A stretch of DNA of 7,697 bases, taken from positions 1 to 7,697 of the forward strand of contig JAITJU010000305.1 of NCBI GenBank assembly GCA_031278735.1, given 5' to 3'. Below the pieces are notes generated by a model. It made no database searches and was not told the DNA's origin. It worked only from the letters and a program-made list of their open reading frames with translations. Every line of letters starts with the position of its first letter. Position 1 is the first letter of the stretch. This DNA comes from Zoogloeaceae bacterium. GTDB lineage: Bacteria; Pseudomonadota; Gammaproteobacteria; Burkholderiales; Rhodocyclaceae. The position numbers and the translations under genes are program-made. Positions 5,224 through 7,697 of the stretch are shown piece by piece.

Positions 5224-6555
5224 ATGCCCAAAAAGCTGTTTGTCCGCACCTTCGGGTGCCAGATGAACGAATACGATTCCAACAAGATGTTCGACGTGCT
5301 CGCAGCCAGCGAGCCTATGGTCATGGCCAATGGCCCGGAAGACGCGGACATCATCCTGTTCAACACCTGTTCCGTGCGCGAAAAGGCGCAAGAAAAAGTG
5401 TTTCACGATCTGGGGCGCGTCCGGCATCTGAAAAAACGCAATCCGGCGCTGATAATCGGCGTGGGCGGCTGCGTCGCCAGTCAGGAGGGCGACGCCATCG
5501 TGGCGCGGGCGCCCTATGTCGACCTGGTGTTCGGGCCGCAGACCCTGCATCGCCTGCCGCAACTCATGGCCGAACTGCGGACGAGCGGCGCGCCGGTCGT
5601 GGATGTTTCCTTTCCTGAAATCGAAAAGTTCGACGCTCTGCCGCCTGCCAACGTCACGGGAGCGTCGGCTTTCGTCTCCGTCATGGAAGGCTGTTCCAAG
5701 TTTTGCACGTTTTGCATCATTCCCTACACGCGCGGCGTTGAAATTTCCCGTCCCTTTGCCGACGTGCTGGCGGAAATCCGGCGGATTGCCGCCGTTGGCG
5801 TGCGTGAAGTGACGCTGCTGGGGCAGAACGTCAATGCCTATCGGGGCGCGCTGCCTGACGACGGCGAGGCGGACCTGGCGATGCTGATCGAGGCGACCGC
5901 CGAAGTTCCCGGCATTGAGCGCATTCGCTATACCACTTCGCATCCGCGTGAGATGACGGCGCGACTCTTCGATGTCTATACGCGCGTCCCCAAGCTCGTG
6001 TCGCACCTGCATCTGCCGGTGCAGGCGGGTTCCGACCGTCTGCTGGCGGCAATGAAGCGCGGATATACGGCGCTGGAATACAAATCCATCGTGCGGAAAT
6101 TGCGCGCCGCCCGCCCTGACATCGCCATTTCTTCCGATTTTATCGTTGGCTTTCCCGGCGAAACGGAAAGCGATTTCGAGAAGACCTTGCAACTCATTGA
6201 TGAAGTGGGCTTCGACGCCTCCTACTCCTTTTTGTTCAGTCCGCGTCCCGGCACGCCGGCGGCGGAAATGACCGATCCGACGCCCGCCGAAGTGAAATCG
6301 GCGCGGCTTTCCCGCTTGCAGCAACGAATCGACGTGCAGGCGCAGGCCATTTCGCGGGCAATGCTGGGAACGACGCAGCGTGTGCTGGTGGAAGGCGTCT
6401 CCCGCAAGAATCCGGGCGAGATGGCCGGACGCACGGACAACAATCGCGTCGTCAATTTCGTTGGCAACCCGCGCCAGATTCATCACTTCGTCGAAGTGAA
6501 AATTACCGGGGCGCTGCCGCATTCCCTGCGCGGCGAGGTGGCGATCCGTGCCTAA
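5224..6555 (+). CDS. miaB: tRNA-2-methylthio-N6-dimethylallyladenosine synthase MiaB
   Basis: This encodes a 443-residue radical-SAM methylthiotransferase that adds the 2-methylthio group to i6A at position 37 of tRNAs reading UNN codons, aiding codon-anticodon stacking. The N-terminal MTTase domain holds the three cysteines for the second cluster: C12 (FGCQMNEYDS), C49 (NTCSVRE) and C83 (GVGGCVASQ). The radical-SAM domain carries the CxxxCxxC motif C157, C161, C164 (GCSKFCTFCIIPYTRG). Further typical motifs are LLGQNVNAY, TSHPREM, HLPVQAGSD and FIVGFPGETE, and a C-terminal TRAM domain (about 380-443) binds RNA. Length equals the family norm and all cluster ligands are present. The start at ATG 5224 is supported by the usual MPKKLFVRTFGC beginning, although no clear Shine-Dalgarno precedes it, so translation may be weak or coupled to the upstream gene. 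It overlaps ybeZ by 8 bases. Confidence 0.98.
   Translation: MPKKLFVRTFGCQMNEYDSNKMFDVLAASEPMVMANGPEDADIILFNTCSVREKAQEKVFHDLGRVRHLKKRNPALIIGVGGCVASQEGDAIVARAPYVDLVFGPQTLHRLPQLMAELRTSGAPVVDVSFPEIEKFDALPPANVTGASAFVSVMEGCSKFCTFCIIPYTRGVEISRPFADVLAEIRRIAAVGVREVTLLGQNVNAYRGALPDDGEADLAMLIEATAEVPGIERIRYTTSHPREMTARLFDVYTRVPKLVSHLHLPVQAGSDRLLAAMKRGYTALEYKSIVRKLRAARPDIAISSDFIVGFPGETESDFEKTLQLIDEVGFDASYSFLFSPRPGTPAAEMTDPTPAEVKSARLSRLQQRIDVQAQAISRAMLGTTQRVLVEGVSRKNPGEMAGRTDNNRVVNFVGNPRQIHHFVEVKITGALPHSLRGEVAIRA
6535..6540 (+). promoter_or_regulatory. Ribosome binding site deciding the GTG start of ybeZ
   Basis: GAGGTG (6535-6540) lies inside the end of miaB, 7 bases before the GTG at 6548. It is the only good Shine-Dalgarno near the frame's beginning, and no in-frame ATG precedes the conserved region, so it fixes this unusual start. 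Confidence 0.75.
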
Positions 6556-7579
6556 TTCGGCGCAACGCCAGCAAAACCTGAAATTCTCGCCGGTGGATAA
6601 TGCGCGCCTTGCCCGGCTGTGCGGCCCGCTGGACGAAAACCTGCGCCAAATCGAGACCGCGCTGGACGTGCTCATTTCCCGGCGCGGCGAACACTTTGCC
6701 GTCAAGGGCAGGGCGGCGGCGGAAGCGGCGGCGGCGTTGGAAATGTTTTACCGGCAGACCATCGATAATTTGAGCGTTGATGCCATCCAATTGGGATTGA
6801 TAGAGTTGCGCAACGCTCCCCTGCGCCGCGCAAGGACGCCGGAATCGACGACGGCGCGCGTCGCCGCCGCCGATTCCGGCAGCACCGCTGCCGCCGCCTG
6901 CACGCTCGGCGGCCCGCAACTTCTTACGCGCAAAGCCGAACTGCACGGGCGCACGCCGCGTCAGGTCGAATATCTGAAGCACATTCAGGCGCATGACATC
7001 ACCTTCGGCATTGGCCCGGCGGGCACCGGCAAGACCTACCTCGCCGTCGCTTCCGCCGTGGACGCGCTGGAGCGCGATCTGGTCGAGCGCATCATCCTCA
7101 CGCGTCCGGCGGTGGAAGCGGGCGAGCGCCTAGGCTTTTTGCCCGGCGATCTGGCGCAGAAAGTCGATCCTTACCTGCGCCCGCTCTACGACGCGCTCTA
7201 CGATCTGATGGGCTTCGAGCGCGTCATTCGCCTCTACGAAAAAGGCGTGCTGGAAATCGCGCCTCTCGCCTTCATGCGCGGACGTACGCTGAATCATGCC
7301 TTTATCATCCTGGATGAGGCGCAAAATACCACGCCGGAACAGATGAAAATGTTTCTGACGCGCATCGGCATCGGCGCGCGCGCCGTCGTCACGGGCGATC
7401 CTTCGCAGGCGGATTTGCCCAAGGGGCAAAAAAGCGGACTGGCGGAAGCGGCGGAAATCCTTGGCGATGTGCGCGGCATCGCCTTCGTCCGTTTTCTGAA
7501 AGAGGATGTGGTGCGGCATCCGCTGGTGGCGCGCATCGTCGCAGCCTACGAACAGCAGGAAAAGGCGTGCGTCGCCTGA
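6548..7579 (+). CDS. ybeZ: PhoH-like ATPase YbeZ
   Basis: This encodes a 343-residue cytoplasmic P-loop ATPase of the PhoH family, known as a partner of YbeY in ribosome/rRNA maturation and RNA metabolism. An N-terminal KH-like segment (about 10-90, with ALDVLISRRGEHFAVKG) precedes a variable Ala/Thr/Ser-rich linker (about 92-127). The ATPase core begins at the GRTPRQVEYL block (134-143). Walker A is GPAGTGKT (156-163) and Walker B is AFIILDEAQN (251-260, D256/E257), followed by TPEQMKMFLTRIG and VTGDPSQADLP. The GTG start overlaps the miaB stop by 8 bases and the stop overlaps ybeY by 13 bases, so translational coupling along the operon is likely. All catalytic motifs are intact. The linker looks longer and more low-complexity than usual and coincides with a strong DNA palindrome (6838-6880). 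Confidence 0.96.
   Translation: MPNSAQRQQNLKFSPVDNARLARLCGPLDENLRQIETALDVLISRRGEHFAVKGRAAAEAAAALEMFYRQTIDNLSVDAIQLGLIELRNAPLRRARTPESTTARVAAADSGSTAAAACTLGGPQLLTRKAELHGRTPRQVEYLKHIQAHDITFGIGPAGTGKTYLAVASAVDALERDLVERIILTRPAVEAGERLGFLPGDLAQKVDPYLRPLYDALYDLMGFERVIRLYEKGVLEIAPLAFMRGRTLNHAFIILDEAQNTTPEQMKMFLTRIGIGARAVVTGDPSQADLPKGQKSGLAEAAEILGDVRGIAFVRFLKEDVVRHPLVARIVAAYEQQEKACVA
6838..6880 (+). repeat. 43-nt imperfect palindrome within the ybeZ linker
   Basis: Ten bases GCCGGAATCG (6838-6847) are perfectly inverted at 6871-6880. Inside, two more pairs and then five (CGGCG 6852-6856 with CGCCG 6862-6866) continue the stem, broken only by two single mismatches and closed by a 5-base loop (6857-6861). 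That gives 17 of 19 positions paired. It lies in frame within a part of the protein that has no conserved motif. Confidence 0.7.
7558..7560 (+). promoter_or_regulatory. Ribosome binding site for ybeY
   Basis: GGA within CAGGAAAAGG (7556-7565) lies 6 bases before the GTG at 7567 and supports that start inside the end of ybeZ. Another in-frame GTG at 7588 has no comparable site. Confidence 0.55.
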
Positions 7580-7697
7580 ACTTTTCCGTGCAATACGCCT
7601 GCCCACGCGCCGGATTGCCGACGCGCGGAGAGTTTTTTGCCTGGGCGCGGGCGGCGCTCACGGGCGGCGGGCAGATTACCCTGCGTCTGGTCGCGCC
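7567..7697 (+). CDS. ybeY: Endoribonuclease YbeY, N-terminal part (3'-truncated by window edge)
   Basis: Only the first 43 codons are present. The frame starts at GTG 7567, overlapping the last 13 bases of ybeZ, and reads MRRLNFSVQYACP, then a helical FFAWARAAL segment and QITLRLV. This matches the N-terminus of YbeY as I recall it in Betaproteobacteria (an L-x-L-S-V-Q-Y-A strand, a WARAAL helix and a xITLRxV strand). YbeY is a zinc-dependent single-strand endoribonuclease needed for 16S rRNA 3'-end maturation and 70S quality control. The catalytic H3xH5xH motif lies beyond the window and cannot be checked. The position directly after miaB and ybeZ is the standard order and adds weight. Confidence 0.9.
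   Translation, partial: MRRLNFSVQYACPRAGLPTRGEFFAWARAALTGGGQITLRLVA

Noticed and set aside
5074..6705. 543-codon open frame on the minus strand, antisense to miaB
   Set aside because: The composition (His/Arg/Gln-rich) and lack of motifs are typical of antisense shadow frames. The plus strand encodes an unmistakable MiaB with all cysteines.

Overview
The window reads as an ordinary chromosomal segment of a moderately GC-rich Proteobacterium. A betaproteobacterium is most likely (Rhodocyclales/Nitrosomonadales-like, inferred from protein character and gene order, not proven). No mobile element, phage gene, tRNA, rRNA or CRISPR array was seen, and coding density is high.

Layout, left to right. 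(1) Positions 1-1815 (+) hold the C-terminal four fifths of a PLP-dependent Orn/Lys/Arg decarboxylase, cut by the window start. (2) A gene-free stretch of about 310 bases follows. Its right half carries a sigma32-type heat-shock promoter (2041-2068) and a short leader whose hairpin covers the Shine-Dalgarno sequence, resembling a ROSE-type RNA thermometer. (3) A small heat-shock protein gene, Hsp20 (2126-2551, +), ends at a strong intrinsic terminator (2575-2609). (4) A GspE/PulE/PilB-family secretion or pilus ATPase lies on the minus strand (4678-2801) with no visible partner genes. (5) A 59-bp divergent intergenic region contains nearly symmetric, face-to-face promoter-like elements. (6) A likely plus-strand operon follows: a 148-aa protein I do not recognise, miaB (tRNA 2-methylthiolation), ybeZ/phoH-like ATPase, and the first 43 codons of ybeY (rRNA endonuclease), cut by the window end. 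miaB, ybeZ and ybeY overlap, and the two downstream genes both start with GTG.

How the genes work together. miaB-ybeZ-ybeY is the conserved RNA-maturation cluster of Proteobacteria, often followed by ybeX/corC and lnt: MiaB modifies A37 of tRNAs, and YbeZ and YbeY act in rRNA maturation and quality control. Hsp20 is a self-contained heat-shock unit with apparent transcriptional (sigma32) and translational (thermometer) control. The decarboxylase and the secretion ATPase are independent neighbours.

I see no evidence for a wholly new biological system. The observations most worth checking are the heat-shock leader, the C8 tract and in-frame repeat at the start of the secretion ATPase, the nearly symmetric divergent promoter with a possibly leaderless mRNA, and a 43-nt palindrome in the linker of ybeZ.
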